64,000 bases of DNA, taken from NCBI RefSeq assembly GCF_029625435.1, contig NZ_CP121208.1, positions 744,001 to 808,000 on the forward strand, given 5' to 3'. The translations under genes were made by a program, and so were the position numbers. The stretch is from Arcanobacterium canis. GTDB lineage: Bacteria > Actinomycetota > Actinomycetes > Actinomycetales > Actinomycetaceae. How positions within the stretch are numbered: position 1 is the stretch's first letter; each line of letters starts with the position of its first letter. Below, piece after piece: positions 36,923 through 46,645 of this stretch. The notes under the pieces were generated by a model. It did no database searches. It saw only the letters and a list, made by a program, of their open reading frames with translations, and was not told where the DNA came from.

Positions 36923-37510
36923 TTACAGAATGAGGAAAAGTGCCGTAATGAGAAAAACGATGCTGAGAGGAATCGCGATCACCGTGGCGATAAGGCTGAT
37001 CAGTGTCACGCGCACGTCATCCTTGAGATACGGCGCATTTTCGACACCCCCGGCCATGGCAATTGCAGCGCGCTGAGCTGATTCGATACGCGGTAGATAC
37101 GTGTCGCGGCGTTTGGCCGACTCCGCCATTGCTTTTTGCGCACGTTCCTGCGCGATGATCCGCTTGCGTTGTTCTTCGGCGGTATCCGACACACTTCGCA
37201 CGACGATGTCAGAAGCCCCCGGAGCCGCCGGCGCCGACGTCGGGGCGCGAGGAACGAGCCGCTGCTGGGTGGCATCTACTCTGGTTTCGAGACGATGCCT
37301 CCGCCACGCAAAAACGGTGATTGGCACCGCCAGGACGAGAGCAACAATCAACGGTAGCCACGTGCCTTCGGAAAGATGGGCTACCTTCCAGCCAGCTAAT
37401 GCGAGAAGAAGATCTAGGGATGCTGCAACGCCGACGAGGGCTCGGCCGGCGCCGCGTCCGATCCGTTCGAGTAACGGCAAAATGATTGACATCGAACCGG
37501 GCTGAATCAT
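36923..37510 (-). CDS. Membrane protein of unknown function
   Basis: A 195-residue protein I do not recognise. It has two N-terminal membrane segments (about 22-40 and 48-68), a middle part rich in Arg and Ala with predicted helices (SDTAEEQRKRIIAQERAQKA), and one C-terminal segment (LISLIATVIAIPLSIVFLI). GGAGG lies six bases before the ATG at 37510, which overlaps the stop of the glycosyltransferase gene by four bases (ATGA). It therefore belongs to that operon and may help anchor or export the glycan, though nothing in the sequence proves it. Confidence 0.7.
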   Translation of the reverse strand: MIQPGSMSIILPLLERIGRGAGRALVGVAASLDLLLALAGWKVAHLSEGTWLPLIVALVLAVPITVFAWRRHRLETRVDATQQRLVPRAPTSAPAAPGASDIVVRSVSDTAEEQRKRIIAQERAQKAMAESAKRRDTYLPRIESAQRAAIAMAGGVENAPYLKDDVRVTLISLIATVIAIPLSIVFLITALFLIL

Positions 37511-39177
37511 CTGTCGCCTCCGTAAAAATCGTGGGAGCTGCCAATAAGCTGGCGATAAATTTCCCTATAGCGTGCGGTATTTGCTGGCCAGGTGCGGCGA
37601 TGAGCTTCTGCGCGCGCTGCCATCGAAGCATTGCGATAAACATCAGGTGAGTCCATCAGGTATCGGATAGTCTGTGCCATCGCCTGATAGTCACCAGGAG
37701 GGAAGGCCAGACCAGCCCCAACGTCGGTGACCATTTCTCGAAGCGGAGCAAGATCAGAGATAACCACAGGTGTCCCGTTCGACATTGCCTCCACTGGTTT
37801 GATCGGGGTGATCGTCTGGGTCACAAGTGTCTGTTTGCGAGGAACAGCGAAGAGATCAAGCGCTTGATACCACGTGTGGGATTTTTCTCGCTCCACCCTG
37901 CCAGGCATCGTGATTGCATCTTCCACACCAAGCTCATCACGTAGTGCCTGGACGTAAGCGCGAGCAACGCCGTCGCCAACAATTACCCCACGTACATTGC
38001 GTCCCTCACGTCGCAAAATTCCTATTGCGCGAACCAAGGTGTCGAGGCCTTCGTAGTCAACAATTGAGGTCAGCGTTCCAACGGTGAACGCCTGAGGGAG
38101 ACCGAGTTCGTCACGCGCCTGGTGGGGGGAAAGTGGTGACGTATCGGCTGGCGTGTAAGCATTGGGGATGATCGTGATTTTCTCGGCAGGCACCCCACGT
38201 GACACAAGATCGTCGAACTGAACTTGTGACAGCACGACAACGGCGCTGGCAGAGCGGGCAAGCTCAGCTTCTTTGCGCTGAATTAATTCAAAGAGTTCTG
38301 ACTCAGAAGCTGGCCCTTGGGCATCAGACGGTAGAGCTGCAACCCATGATTTCTCTCGCTGACCGCGCATTTCATAGATCCATGGAATCCCGAAGGCTTG
38401 CGCAACTGCACGTGTCACTACACCGTTGGTGTAATCGGTTGTCGCGTGGAGAGTGCGCGGGCGTAACTTGGCAACCAGGCTCGCGAGGTAATGTGCGTGA
38501 AGCTGTGCTAACTCGTAGGGATCGTTTGGGTAAGAGTTCGGCTGGATTCTCCAGTAACGCACTCCGTTGACATCACTGTAACGTGGGGCAGCGATGTTTC
38601 CAATGATCGCCGGATATCCCACACGCGTCACACCAGCAACCCGAAGCCCCATTTCTTGCTGGCCTTTCATAATCGCGCTTGTACGCACGGTATACCCTGA
38701 ATTGGTGTACGGGGCGGATGAGACGAGCACATGAAGGACATCGAGTGAGTCCCGGGTGGGGGCGGCCATTAACGGAACGTCGAGAGTGACCGGCTCAGTG
38801 AGCAGACGTTTTTCGCTTTCATACCGACGACGCAGTTTGCTTGATGGCTCAAGTAACTCGATTGCCTTGGAAAGCTCACCGATCGACCTGAGATAACGCG
38901 CACGCTGTGTGGCGGTGGCGCCTTTCAATGGTGGCTTTCCTTGAGCAATTCTCATCGCAGAGACGAAGGGGCCGGGGATGTCGAGATCTGTTGGGCGATC
39001 TGCGAGAAATGCTCCGGCCTGTTCAAGATAAGGGATCGAAGTTGCGCCAGCCGCTGTCGCCAGCGCTTGCCGAACCTTCCGGGGCATTTTTCGACTCGCT
39101 TGGAGCGCGAAGAATGCCGGGTCCGTAGTGAGCATTGTCGAAATCGCATGAGCGGTGAGCGACAGATTAATGGGCAC
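37507..39177 (-). CDS. Glycosyltransferase, GT4 family
   Basis: A 556-residue protein with a helical N-terminal region (about 150 residues) before a GT-B glycosyltransferase. The second Rossmann half carries the GT4 landmarks VGTLTSIVDYEGLDTLVRAIG, VIVGDGVARAYVQAL and, near the nucleotide-sugar site, KPVEAMSNGTPVVISDLAPLREMV. No signal peptide is seen, so it probably acts at the cytoplasmic face. GAGGAGG upstream picks the GTG at 39177, overlapping the previous gene by 11 bases. Donor and acceptor sugars are unknown; the surrounding genes suggest a cell-wall glycopolymer. Confidence 0.88.
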   Translation of the reverse strand: MPINLSLTAHAISTMLTTDPAFFALQASRKMPRKVRQALATAAGATSIPYLEQAGAFLADRPTDLDIPGPFVSAMRIAQGKPPLKGATATQRARYLRSIGELSKAIELLEPSSKLRRRYESEKRLLTEPVTLDVPLMAAPTRDSLDVLHVLVSSAPYTNSGYTVRTSAIMKGQQEMGLRVAGVTRVGYPAIIGNIAAPRYSDVNGVRYWRIQPNSYPNDPYELAQLHAHYLASLVAKLRPRTLHATTDYTNGVVTRAVAQAFGIPWIYEMRGQREKSWVAALPSDAQGPASESELFELIQRKEAELARSASAVVVLSQVQFDDLVSRGVPAEKITIIPNAYTPADTSPLSPHQARDELGLPQAFTVGTLTSIVDYEGLDTLVRAIGILRREGRNVRGVIVGDGVARAYVQALRDELGVEDAITMPGRVEREKSHTWYQALDLFAVPRKQTLVTQTITPIKPVEAMSNGTPVVISDLAPLREMVTDVGAGLAFPPGDYQAMAQTIRYLMDSPDVYRNASMAARAEAHRRTWPANTARYREIYRQLIGSSHDFYGGDR

Positions 39178-40396
39178 GACTGGCCTCCTCGATCGATGTG
39201 ACGAATGTCTGCGAGGGGTTTTCCTTGGCAAGTTCATTCAAGAGGAACTGGTGGCCGGCATCGCCGACGCTGAGCTGACGTTGACGAGCAAGGTGACACC
39301 ACAGCTCTGCGAGCTTTTGCGGGTTCATTGCCTCGACAGCGGTGCCGACGCCGGAGCGAGCGAGTAACTGCGCACCTTCGCCGTTGAGTGCAGCGCTGAC
39401 GAACCGGCCCGAATTGATGGCTTCAAAAAGTTTTGAGGGAATCGTCGTCGCCAGGGGAGGCCAATCCTTGAGATGAACCAGCACTGTGTCTGCCCAAGCG
39501 AGGTGCAGCGGAATATCGTGACGATCCACTCGACCCGTGAATTCGATGCCGTCGGCTGTGCGAGCCTGAAGGCGTGTGAGATGTGCGCCGTCGCCGACAA
39601 GACGAAGTCGCACATCGCATCCAGAGCGCCGTGCGATTTCTACGGCATCAAGCGCGTTTTCCAACCCTTGTGCGCGTCCGATAGTGCCGGTGTAGAGAAC
39701 ACGCAACTCATTGTGAGGTTCGGGGTCAGGTAGTGCAGTCTCCAAGTCAAGATCAAGTAAGAGTAAATTGGTCAAGGCTCGTGCATTCAGGCCACGTTCA
39801 CGAAGCTCGCGTGCATGCCAGCGTGATGTGGTCAGGATCAGGTTGGCGTGGTCAAGCGTGTGCGCAAAGCTTCGTCCACCGAGGTGGAGGAGCCAGTCGA
39901 AGGTGCGCCGCGCGAATGAGGCTTTCTCCCCGTCGGCGTCGGCAACAAAATCAACTAATTCAGGCCACGCATCGCGAAGATCAAGAACAAAAGGAACTCG
40001 AAGAATCTGCGCCACTGCGCGGGCGGTAAATGCCGCCGGTAATGGGGGTGCGGTGGCGAGCACGACGTCGGGACGGCGATGACGTGCTGCCTGCAAGGCA
40101 GTGCGAATCGAGGTCAGTGAGACCGTGGCTTGATCGATGATTCGCGATGGAATTGAATGTGTGTGCGGGTGAAACTGGCTGCGGTAGAGAACGTGGCGCT
40201 GCCCGAGTCTCGTGACCGCTCCTGACTGATTGTGGGGGAGTGGCGACAGAAGTGTCCCCGAAGGATAGTGCGGGGGAGGCGCGACGACGGACACCGTATG
40301 CCCTGAAGCGGTGAGTTGATCAACCATCCACTTGCCGCGGCGCTGCGGAACACCTTTCTCAGGTTCCCATTGCTGGGCCACAAATAAGACGTGCAT
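39167..40396 (-). CDS. Glycosyltransferase, GT4 family
   Basis: A 409-residue GT-B enzyme. The N-terminal acceptor domain starts HVLFVAQQWEPEKGVPQRRG. The C-terminal donor domain has VLYTGTIGRAQGLENALDAVE, LRLVGDGAHLTRLQA and PSKLFEAINSGRFVSA. It resembles WbuB/WcaI-type transferases that use UDP-amino sugars, a weak clue given that its partner gene makes UDP-ManNAc. Its start overlaps the wecB stop (ATGA), so the two are co-translated. Confidence 0.9.
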   Translation of the reverse strand: MHVLFVAQQWEPEKGVPQRRGKWMVDQLTASGHTVSVVAPPPHYPSGTLLSPLPHNQSGAVTRLGQRHVLYRSQFHPHTHSIPSRIIDQATVSLTSIRTALQAARHRRPDVVLATAPPLPAAFTARAVAQILRVPFVLDLRDAWPELVDFVADADGEKASFARRTFDWLLHLGGRSFAHTLDHANLILTTSRWHARELRERGLNARALTNLLLLDLDLETALPDPEPHNELRVLYTGTIGRAQGLENALDAVEIARRSGCDVRLRLVGDGAHLTRLQARTADGIEFTGRVDRHDIPLHLAWADTVLVHLKDWPPLATTIPSKLFEAINSGRFVSAALNGEGAQLLARSGVGTAVEAMNPQKLAELWCHLARQRQLSVGDAGHQFLLNELAKENPSQTFVTSIEEASRAH

Positions 40397-41544
40397 CAGG
40401 CCTCCGCACCAAAATCAGGCAGTCGCTCACCGATCCCAAGGAGAGCGGCGATTGCTGCAACACAGCGTTGCGCTGCATCGCCGTCGCCATAAGGATTGAC
40501 AGCATTTGACATTGCTGCATATGCGTCAGGGTCGTCCTTGAGTCGGGACACTTCCTCAACAATCCGTGCCGTGTCCGTACCAATGAGACGTACTGTTCCA
40601 GCTGCGACCGCTTCAGGACGCTCCGTATTCTCACGCAGCACCAGTACTGGTTTGCCAAGCGAGGGAGCTTCTTCCTGGACACCGCCAGAATCAGTCAACA
40701 CGATGTGAGCTGACTTGATGACATGTGTGAAATGGGGGTAATCGAGCGGATCAAGCAAGATAACATTAGGGGCCGACTCAATGTGGGGGACGATCAGCTC
40801 GCGGACCTTGGGGTTGCGGTGAAGTGGGAAAACGATGAGATCTTCAGGATATGACTGGGCGAGTTCGGCCAGGGCCTGTGCGATATTGCGCATCGGCTGG
40901 CCAATATTCTCCCGACGATGTGAGGTCACGAGGAGAATGCGACGTCCGCTGGCGATGGCCTGTTCAAGAGCCGGATCGGAAAAAGTGACGTCCTGATTAA
41001 CCGTGTGGAAGAGAGCGTCGATAACCGTATTTCCCGTGATCGCGATGTTCGCGCTATCGACGCCGTCATGAAGAAGATTGTTTTTGGATTCCTCGGTTGG
41101 AGCCAGGTGTAACGAAGCGATTTGAGAGACGACTTTGCGGTTGCCTTCTTCCGGGAAAGGCGAGAATAGGTTTCCGCTACGCAATCCAGCTTCGAGGTGA
41201 ACCACGGGAATTTCACGGTAGAAGGCGGCCAGTGCGGCACAAGTAACAGTGGAGGTGTCACCTTGAACGAGGAGAGCTGAAGGCGAATACTGTTCAAGAA
41301 TCGGATCGAGACCTGAAAAAATCTTGGCGGCCATTGAATTGAGTGATTGGCCAGGCTCGAAAATCTCAAGATCGACGTCGGGGGTGATACCGAAGAGCTC
41401 GTTGACCTGGTCAAGCATTTCGCGATGCTGCCCGGTTGACACGACAATCGGAGTGAAATTATCGGACTCTTCGAAGGCTTTGATGAGCGGAGCAACCTTG
41501 ATTCCTTCTGGACGAGTTCCGTACACCACCATGATTGACTTCAC
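40396..41544 (-). CDS. wecB: UDP-N-acetylglucosamine 2-epimerase
   Basis: About 382 residues. It interconverts UDP-GlcNAc and UDP-ManNAc. Family signatures are MVVYGTRPEGIKVAPLI, QGDTSTVTCAALAAFY, VHLEAGLRSGN, TSHRRENIGQPM and DSGGVQEEAPSLGKPVLVLR. The GTG at 41544 is the start, five bases after AAGGAGG; further upstream codons are unsupported. It is divergent from the UDP-ManNAc dehydrogenase gene, giving a complete UDP-GlcNAc to UDP-ManNAcA route. Confidence 0.96.
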   Translation of the reverse strand: MKSIMVVYGTRPEGIKVAPLIKAFEESDNFTPIVVSTGQHREMLDQVNELFGITPDVDLEIFEPGQSLNSMAAKIFSGLDPILEQYSPSALLVQGDTSTVTCAALAAFYREIPVVHLEAGLRSGNLFSPFPEEGNRKVVSQIASLHLAPTEESKNNLLHDGVDSANIAITGNTVIDALFHTVNQDVTFSDPALEQAIASGRRILLVTSHRRENIGQPMRNIAQALAELAQSYPEDLIVFPLHRNPKVRELIVPHIESAPNVILLDPLDYPHFTHVIKSAHIVLTDSGGVQEEAPSLGKPVLVLRENTERPEAVAAGTVRLIGTDTARIVEEVSRLKDDPDAYAAMSNAVNPYGDGDAAQRCVAAIAALLGIGERLPDFGAEA

Positions 41545-41677
41545 GAGTTCCTCCTTGCAAACGAGTATTGGGAACATTTTACCAGGAGCGAAGCGTAGGA
41601 CTCATGGCCGCGTGCAGGGCTGTAGAATACACAGCGAGTGTCCAAACGGCACAAATATTTCGTGGAAGTAGAGGAAC

Positions 41678-42928
41678 ATGTCGCGCAAAGTTGTGGTGAT
41701 CGGGCTTGGCTACATCGGCCTGCCCACCGCCGTAGTCCTGGCCGAAGGTGGCTGGGAAGTTACGGGTGTTGATGTTTCAGACCGAACAATTGAATACGTT
41801 TCCGCTGGGCGGCTTCCCTTCGTTGAGGAAGGGCTTGCAGACGCACTCAAGAAGGTCGTGGACAACGGCTCCCTGAAAGTGCAAAAAAACACCCCCAAGG
41901 GCAATATCTTCATTATTTCGGTGCCCACACCGTTCAAGGGCGATCACGAGCTCGATTCTGGAGCTATTGATTCCGCAACCGACGCGCTGATCCCCCAGCT
42001 TGAAGGCGATGAGCTGGTGATTTTGGAATCCACTTCGCCTCCAGGCACCACCGAGCGCATGGCGCAGCGCATCATGGATGCTCGCCCTGATCTGTCTGTT
42101 GACGGTTCGAATGGACGACCAATTGTCCATTTCGCCCACGCACCAGAGCGTGTCCTGCCGGGCCGAATCATGATTGAGATGCGAGCTAATGACCGCATTG
42201 TTGGCGGTATGACTGAGGAAGCGACGAAGCGTGCTGCAGCGGTTTACCGTTCCTTCACTGAGGGAGAAGTTCTTGAAACAGACGCTCGGACAGCTGAGAT
42301 GTCCAAGCTCACTGAGAATGCCTTTCGGGATGTCAACATTGCTTTTGCGAACGAGCTGTCGCTTATTGCTGATGAGCAGGGAATCGATGTATGGGAGCTG
42401 ATCTCCCTGGCCAACCGCCATCCACGCGTCAATATCTTGAATCCAGGGCCGGGTGTGGGCGGTCACTGTATCGCAGTCGATCCGTGGTTTATCGTGTCAA
42501 CCTCTGAATCGGCAAAGTTGATCAAGCAGGCTCGCTTGGTCAATGACGGAAAGCCTGATTTTGTGATGGATAAGCTTGAGCAGGCTGTCGCTGAGCAACG
42601 CGCCTCAAAGGACGCTGTGACGATCGCACTTCTCGGTCTGGCATTCAAGCCAAATATTGATGACCTGCGTGAGTCTCCTGCGATGGCTATCGCACAGCGA
42701 GTGGCGACGGAATTCCCCGATCAACGCATCCTAATCGTTGAACCATTCGTTGAGCAGGCACCAGCGAAGATCGCAAACTTCCGCAACGTTGAATACGTTG
42801 ACGCCCACACTGCGGTGCAGCAAGCCGATATTGTTGTGGAACTCGTCGCTCATGATCAGTTCAAGGATCTCAAGGGTTCGATTCCAAACTCAGTGTCAGT
42901 GATTGACACTACTGGTTTGTGGCGCTAA
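41678..42928 (+). CDS. wecC: UDP-N-acetyl-D-mannosamine dehydrogenase
   Basis: A 416-residue NAD-dependent UDP-sugar dehydrogenase. The Rossmann motif is VIGLGYIGLPTAVVLAEGG. FAHAPERVLPGRI and NRHPRVNILNPGPGVGGHC (with the catalytic Cys) match WecC rather than UDP-glucose dehydrogenases. The C-terminal domain includes LLGLAFKPNIDDLRESP. The product UDP-ManNAcA is a building block of teichuronic-acid-like and other acidic polymers. It is the only plus-strand gene in this part of the locus and ends at a shared terminator. Confidence 0.95.
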   Translation: MSRKVVVIGLGYIGLPTAVVLAEGGWEVTGVDVSDRTIEYVSAGRLPFVEEGLADALKKVVDNGSLKVQKNTPKGNIFIISVPTPFKGDHELDSGAIDSATDALIPQLEGDELVILESTSPPGTTERMAQRIMDARPDLSVDGSNGRPIVHFAHAPERVLPGRIMIEMRANDRIVGGMTEEATKRAAAVYRSFTEGEVLETDARTAEMSKLTENAFRDVNIAFANELSLIADEQGIDVWELISLANRHPRVNILNPGPGVGGHCIAVDPWFIVSTSESAKLIKQARLVNDGKPDFVMDKLEQAVAEQRASKDAVTIALLGLAFKPNIDDLRESPAMAIAQRVATEFPDQRILIVEPFVEQAPAKIANFRNVEYVDAHTAVQQADIVVELVAHDQFKDLKGSIPNSVSVIDTTGLWR

Positions 42929-42943
42929 TTGACGCCAAGAACG

Positions 42944-42986
42944 GTGAGGAGCTAGGAAGCTGCGGCTCTCTAGCTCCTCACTTTTT
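42944..42986 (+). terminator. Terminator of wecC
   Basis: GTGAGGAGCTAG (42944-42955) pairs perfectly with CTAGCTCCTCAC (42970-42981) and is followed by five Ts. Its 3' half overlaps the last codons of the convergent transferase gene. Confidence 0.9.
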
Positions 42987-44537
42987 CAGCATCTGCTGAA
43001 TCGCGTCAACCACCCGTGCAGAATTGTTCTGGTCACGGAATGTGAACGCTTCATCGCGCCGAGTACGGTACTGAGATTCCAAGGAGGGGAATTCGTCTTC
43101 GGCGTCGGAAATAATGCCAAGGATAGTACTTCGCAATTCGTCAAGTGATGAGGTGACGGGTCCAAAGCCGGAGGTTCGGGTATCATCGTCGCCGCGCTCA
43201 TACGTCTGACCGTCGTAGAAATCTGCTCGGTCAAATTGCGCATAGACCACAGGTTTGTCGAGGTATGCCACGTCGTATGCAACCGATGAATAGTCCGTCA
43301 CTAACAGCGCACATCTGCCAAAAGCGCCTGTGTAATCGTGCGGGGGAGTGCCGATATGGACGAGGTCACTTCCGTGGAACTCACCAACAAATGCCGCTAA
43401 CGAAGGATGCAGAAGAAATTCGACGCGGTAACCCGCATCTCGCAATGCCGTAAGGAGTAGTTCATCGTTGAGCATCGCATCCCAGAAGCGGAAATACGGG
43501 CTACTGCGGAATTCCTCAGAGCTGGCGTCAGCGAGGCAAGAGCGCCACGTTGGAGCGACAAGGATCGTACGCTGTCGGTGGTCGGCCAAACGGTCCATTC
43601 GGGGCATTCCAGTGAGTGCTACTTGATCAGGGAGGAAGCCATAGTCCCTTGTGAGAGCTTGTGCTTCACCTGCACCGGAAGCAACGATGAGGCAAATGCG
43701 CTTGAGGTAGCGGCCAATAACAGCAGAGAGATCATGGAAAAGTACTCCGTGTTGGAGGAAGACGAAACGTGACCGATCCAGTCCCCGGTAGACGCCGTGG
43801 TCACCAAGGGCATCCGTAACGTAGAGGCCAGCTTGCGAGGACACAATCACTGGTGCTCCAAGGTAGGCAAGTTTTCCCCGAAACGAGGTTGGATCGACTG
43901 TTTTTCCGTAAGCTCCAAGGATTTTGCGCTGGTCGGGATCTGCGATAGCAAAAATTGGGGTCACACCATCGGCCGGGTGCAAATGGAGGAAACGAAAGAG
44001 CGCTTCACCATTGTCACCAGCTTTATTAGGGGAGTCTGAAATCACCCACGTCCGGCGGTGGAGTAGACGAGCGAGCGGCGCAAGAGCGCGATAGACCACA
44101 ACCCGTGGTGGAAGCGCCTGTGTGAGGATCGATGCCCCAATTGCAGCGTTCCATCGAAGAGCTGCACGAAGAATCGGTAGCGGCCCTGAAGAAAAGGACA
44201 GAGTATGCGCATCCGTTTTCACCACAAGATGCCTGCCCGTGCTTTTATACGCGAAGCGCCGGGACGACATCCGTGCTGCTCCGCGAAGCTCAAGCCGCCC
44301 GACGTCGGCACCAGCGAAACGCACAGTCCTCGTGTGCGGTGGGAGAGCCAGGAGCGCTGAGTGACGCCCACCTGCGCCGCCAAGGCTGCGGTAGGGGCCG
44401 ATTTTCTCCGTGGCCAGAGTGTCAAGTTCATAACGTTCACCATTGATGATGACGTGGTGATCGCCCGGATCAAAGACCACGTGGATAATCCAGCGTGAAT
44501 TGACACGTTCACATAAATCAACGAAATAGACGCCCAT
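42978..44537 (-). CDS. CDP-glycerol glycerophosphotransferase-like protein (TagF family)
   Basis: A 519-residue protein. The N-terminal ~165 residues are divergent. The rest is the TagF-type GT-B domain: RRTWVISDSPNKAGDNGEAL, RFVFLQHGVLFHDLS, VALTGMPRMDRLADH, VAPTWRSCL and the active-site region LLVTDYSSVAYDVAYLDKP. These enzymes transfer glycerol-phosphate or ribitol-phosphate from a CDP donor to a lipid-linked teichoic acid chain. The start touches the stop of the preceding glycosyltransferase gene (TAATG). No CDP-glycerol synthase gene is visible in this window, so the polyol is undetermined. Confidence 0.88.
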   Translation of the reverse strand: MGVYFVDLCERVNSRWIIHVVFDPGDHHVIINGERYELDTLATEKIGPYRSLGGAGGRHSALLALPPHTRTVRFAGADVGRLELRGAARMSSRRFAYKSTGRHLVVKTDAHTLSFSSGPLPILRAALRWNAAIGASILTQALPPRVVVYRALAPLARLLHRRTWVISDSPNKAGDNGEALFRFLHLHPADGVTPIFAIADPDQRKILGAYGKTVDPTSFRGKLAYLGAPVIVSSQAGLYVTDALGDHGVYRGLDRSRFVFLQHGVLFHDLSAVIGRYLKRICLIVASGAGEAQALTRDYGFLPDQVALTGMPRMDRLADHRQRTILVAPTWRSCLADASSEEFRSSPYFRFWDAMLNDELLLTALRDAGYRVEFLLHPSLAAFVGEFHGSDLVHIGTPPHDYTGAFGRCALLVTDYSSVAYDVAYLDKPVVYAQFDRADFYDGQTYERGDDDTRTSGFGPVTSSLDELRSTILGIISDAEDEFPSLESQYRTRRDEAFTFRDQNNSARVVDAIQQMLKK

Positions 44538-46645
44538 TATTTCACCTGACGTTGAATAATCTCATTCAACGCTTGCTGCGTGGACTGCGAGTCGCGTAGG
44601 TACGAAGTGAAATCGGTGCCGAGATGATCAAGTGGTGAACCTTCCTCCACGATTGCCCAGATCGGCGTGCCGGAAGCCCGATAATCGGAGAATTTCGACG
44701 GGAGGAAAGGGTTAATTCCCATTGATTCTGTTGCACACGCATCCGTGACGAGGAGAACGTCAAATTCGCGACACGCGCCAAGGAATTCAATGTAGGGCAG
44801 GTAGGGGTGAGCATGAACACGACCGCGCAGTCCTGCGCTTTCAATTTCGGTCTCAAGCGCGTCAAAAGTCCCTGTGAAAATATGCAGATGTACCCGAGGA
44901 TCGGATTTGCCAAGCGCGGCGAAAATTTCGCTAAAGCCTCGGTTGGCATACACCGAGCCAAAATATCCAATATTGATTGCTGATGGATCAAGATTAAGCG
45001 ACGGCCGTGCAGCGTCGAATAAGGCTGTGCTCGGCGCGGGATGTGGACGGATCTCCGTCTTGGCTCGATAGCGTTGCGCTTCCTCTGGAGAATAATGAGC
45101 AAGCATATATGAGAGCTGATGGGGATTCGTCACGATGATGCGATCTGCGAGTTCAAATGCTACGCGTTCGATAAAACCAAAGAGGAGATTTTCGCTCTCT
45201 AATTCGGGGGATCCGGCAATGATCTCCCCAGACACATCATCACCGGCCCTATTACCAGGGCGAGTATGCCCTTCGGCATTCGTCCGAAGTGGATCGGAGA
45301 ATTCTGCAACCCAATTCAGCTCAGGATGTCGGCGTTTGAAGAGCGCTGCTGCCAGGTGCGATCCCGGCCATAATGCACGCGAATACATGGATTCATAAGC
45401 AGTTGTGGCTGCCCAGCTCTCTGCTGTCTGGCAGGCTTGGGTAGCGAATTGAGCGATCTCATCCCAGTTTCCAAAAGACGTTGGGGTAGGAAGATATGAT
45501 GCTCGCTTGACCCAGCGCGAAGCCAGGAGGTCAAGAGAATGGTCTGTCCGGCGTCGTGTCCCCATATCGTTGGCAATAACGTCAGAGTATTGACGACGTT
45601 GCGACACGACTTTTGCTGCAATGACGCCTGCTGTATCAGCAAAAGGCGGGAAGCAGTAGGAGAACACAAGTTGCGTCGCATCTGGGCGTGGAATTTCCTC
45701 CCACGGGAAACGGACGACGCCGGCCTGCACGATTTGTTCCTCCAGCTGGTCCATGTCCTGCGGGTGTGAGGCAATATAATTGCGGATAAAACTTGCCTGA
45801 GCCCCCACACGTGAGGCAATGGCATCGTGGACACCTGATCCAAGCTGCAGACGCTGGACAGCTGCAATGACATCGAGCCGTTGCGTCACATTGAAATCGA
45901 AAGACTCGTTTGTCCTCGATACTGAGTGCTCCGTGAGCAGACGACGGTAGGCGCTGTTTGCGGAGCTGACACGCGCAACTGACAAATGTGGGTATGCCAG
46001 CAACGACGCCCAAAAGACGACATCTTCACCTGAGCGCAAATCTTCATTGAAGCGCAGTGTCTGGAGAACAGGAGTGGGAAGGAGTTTGCAGGCATTGAAA
46101 GACAGCAACCAAGGGTAATCGACCACTTCACCACCGTTGATTTGCGAAATCTTACGGTTGAGAGCGTTCTGCGGGTTCACCGATCCCGACGGCGTCACAT
46201 CGACGATTGGGTTGACCACAACAGTTAGTGGTTGGGCAAGTGCCAGAGCTTGCTCGAGGTATTCAGGTTCGAAAGTATCGTCGGCATCGAGAAAGACACT
46301 ATAGGCGCGATTGGCGAGTCGAATGCCGAGGTTCCGTGCGGCGCCCGCACTAGCGATCAAGTTGCGATACCACCGCAGGTTGAATCGATCTTCCGCAGCC
46401 AGCAATTCGCCGCTTCCATCGTCGGGGCCGTTCAGCACCACGATGACCTCGAAACGCTCGGGAGGAAGGGACTGGTGTGCCAAAGAATCGAGAAGCGCAG
46501 GTAGGTATGCACGTGACTTATATGCTGGCACGATGACGGACACCCCGTCGGCAAGCTGCGAAGAGCGTGTGAGGTCAACTGGGATAGTAGGTTCCCGGTG
46601 AATACGTCCCAGAGAACGGATCAGTGAATCAGAATCTAAAACCAT
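44537..46645 (-). CDS. Two-domain glycosyltransferase (GT2 plus GT4-like)
   Basis: A 702-residue fusion. Residues about 30-260 are a GT2 (GT-A) transferase: VSVIVPAYKSRAYLPALLDS, SAGAARNLGIRLANRAY and the DXD-type FLDADDTFEPEYLE. Residues about 328-700 look like a GT-B enzyme: VFSYCFPPFADTAGVIAAKV, NWVAEFSDPLR, INIGYFGSVYANRGFSEIF, then LPSKFSDYRASGTPIWAIVE. It could add two successive sugars to the repeat unit. It overlaps its upstream neighbour by ten bases. Donors are unknown. Confidence 0.85.
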   Translation of the reverse strand: MVLDSDSLIRSLGRIHREPTIPVDLTRSSQLADGVSVIVPAYKSRAYLPALLDSLAHQSLPPERFEVIVVLNGPDDGSGELLAAEDRFNLRWYRNLIASAGAARNLGIRLANRAYSVFLDADDTFEPEYLEQALALAQPLTVVVNPIVDVTPSGSVNPQNALNRKISQINGGEVVDYPWLLSFNACKLLPTPVLQTLRFNEDLRSGEDVVFWASLLAYPHLSVARVSSANSAYRRLLTEHSVSRTNESFDFNVTQRLDVIAAVQRLQLGSGVHDAIASRVGAQASFIRNYIASHPQDMDQLEEQIVQAGVVRFPWEEIPRPDATQLVFSYCFPPFADTAGVIAAKVVSQRRQYSDVIANDMGTRRRTDHSLDLLASRWVKRASYLPTPTSFGNWDEIAQFATQACQTAESWAATTAYESMYSRALWPGSHLAAALFKRRHPELNWVAEFSDPLRTNAEGHTRPGNRAGDDVSGEIIAGSPELESENLLFGFIERVAFELADRIIVTNPHQLSYMLAHYSPEEAQRYRAKTEIRPHPAPSTALFDAARPSLNLDPSAINIGYFGSVYANRGFSEIFAALGKSDPRVHLHIFTGTFDALETEIESAGLRGRVHAHPYLPYIEFLGACREFDVLLVTDACATESMGINPFLPSKFSDYRASGTPIWAIVEEGSPLDHLGTDFTSYLRDSQSTQQALNEIIQRQVK

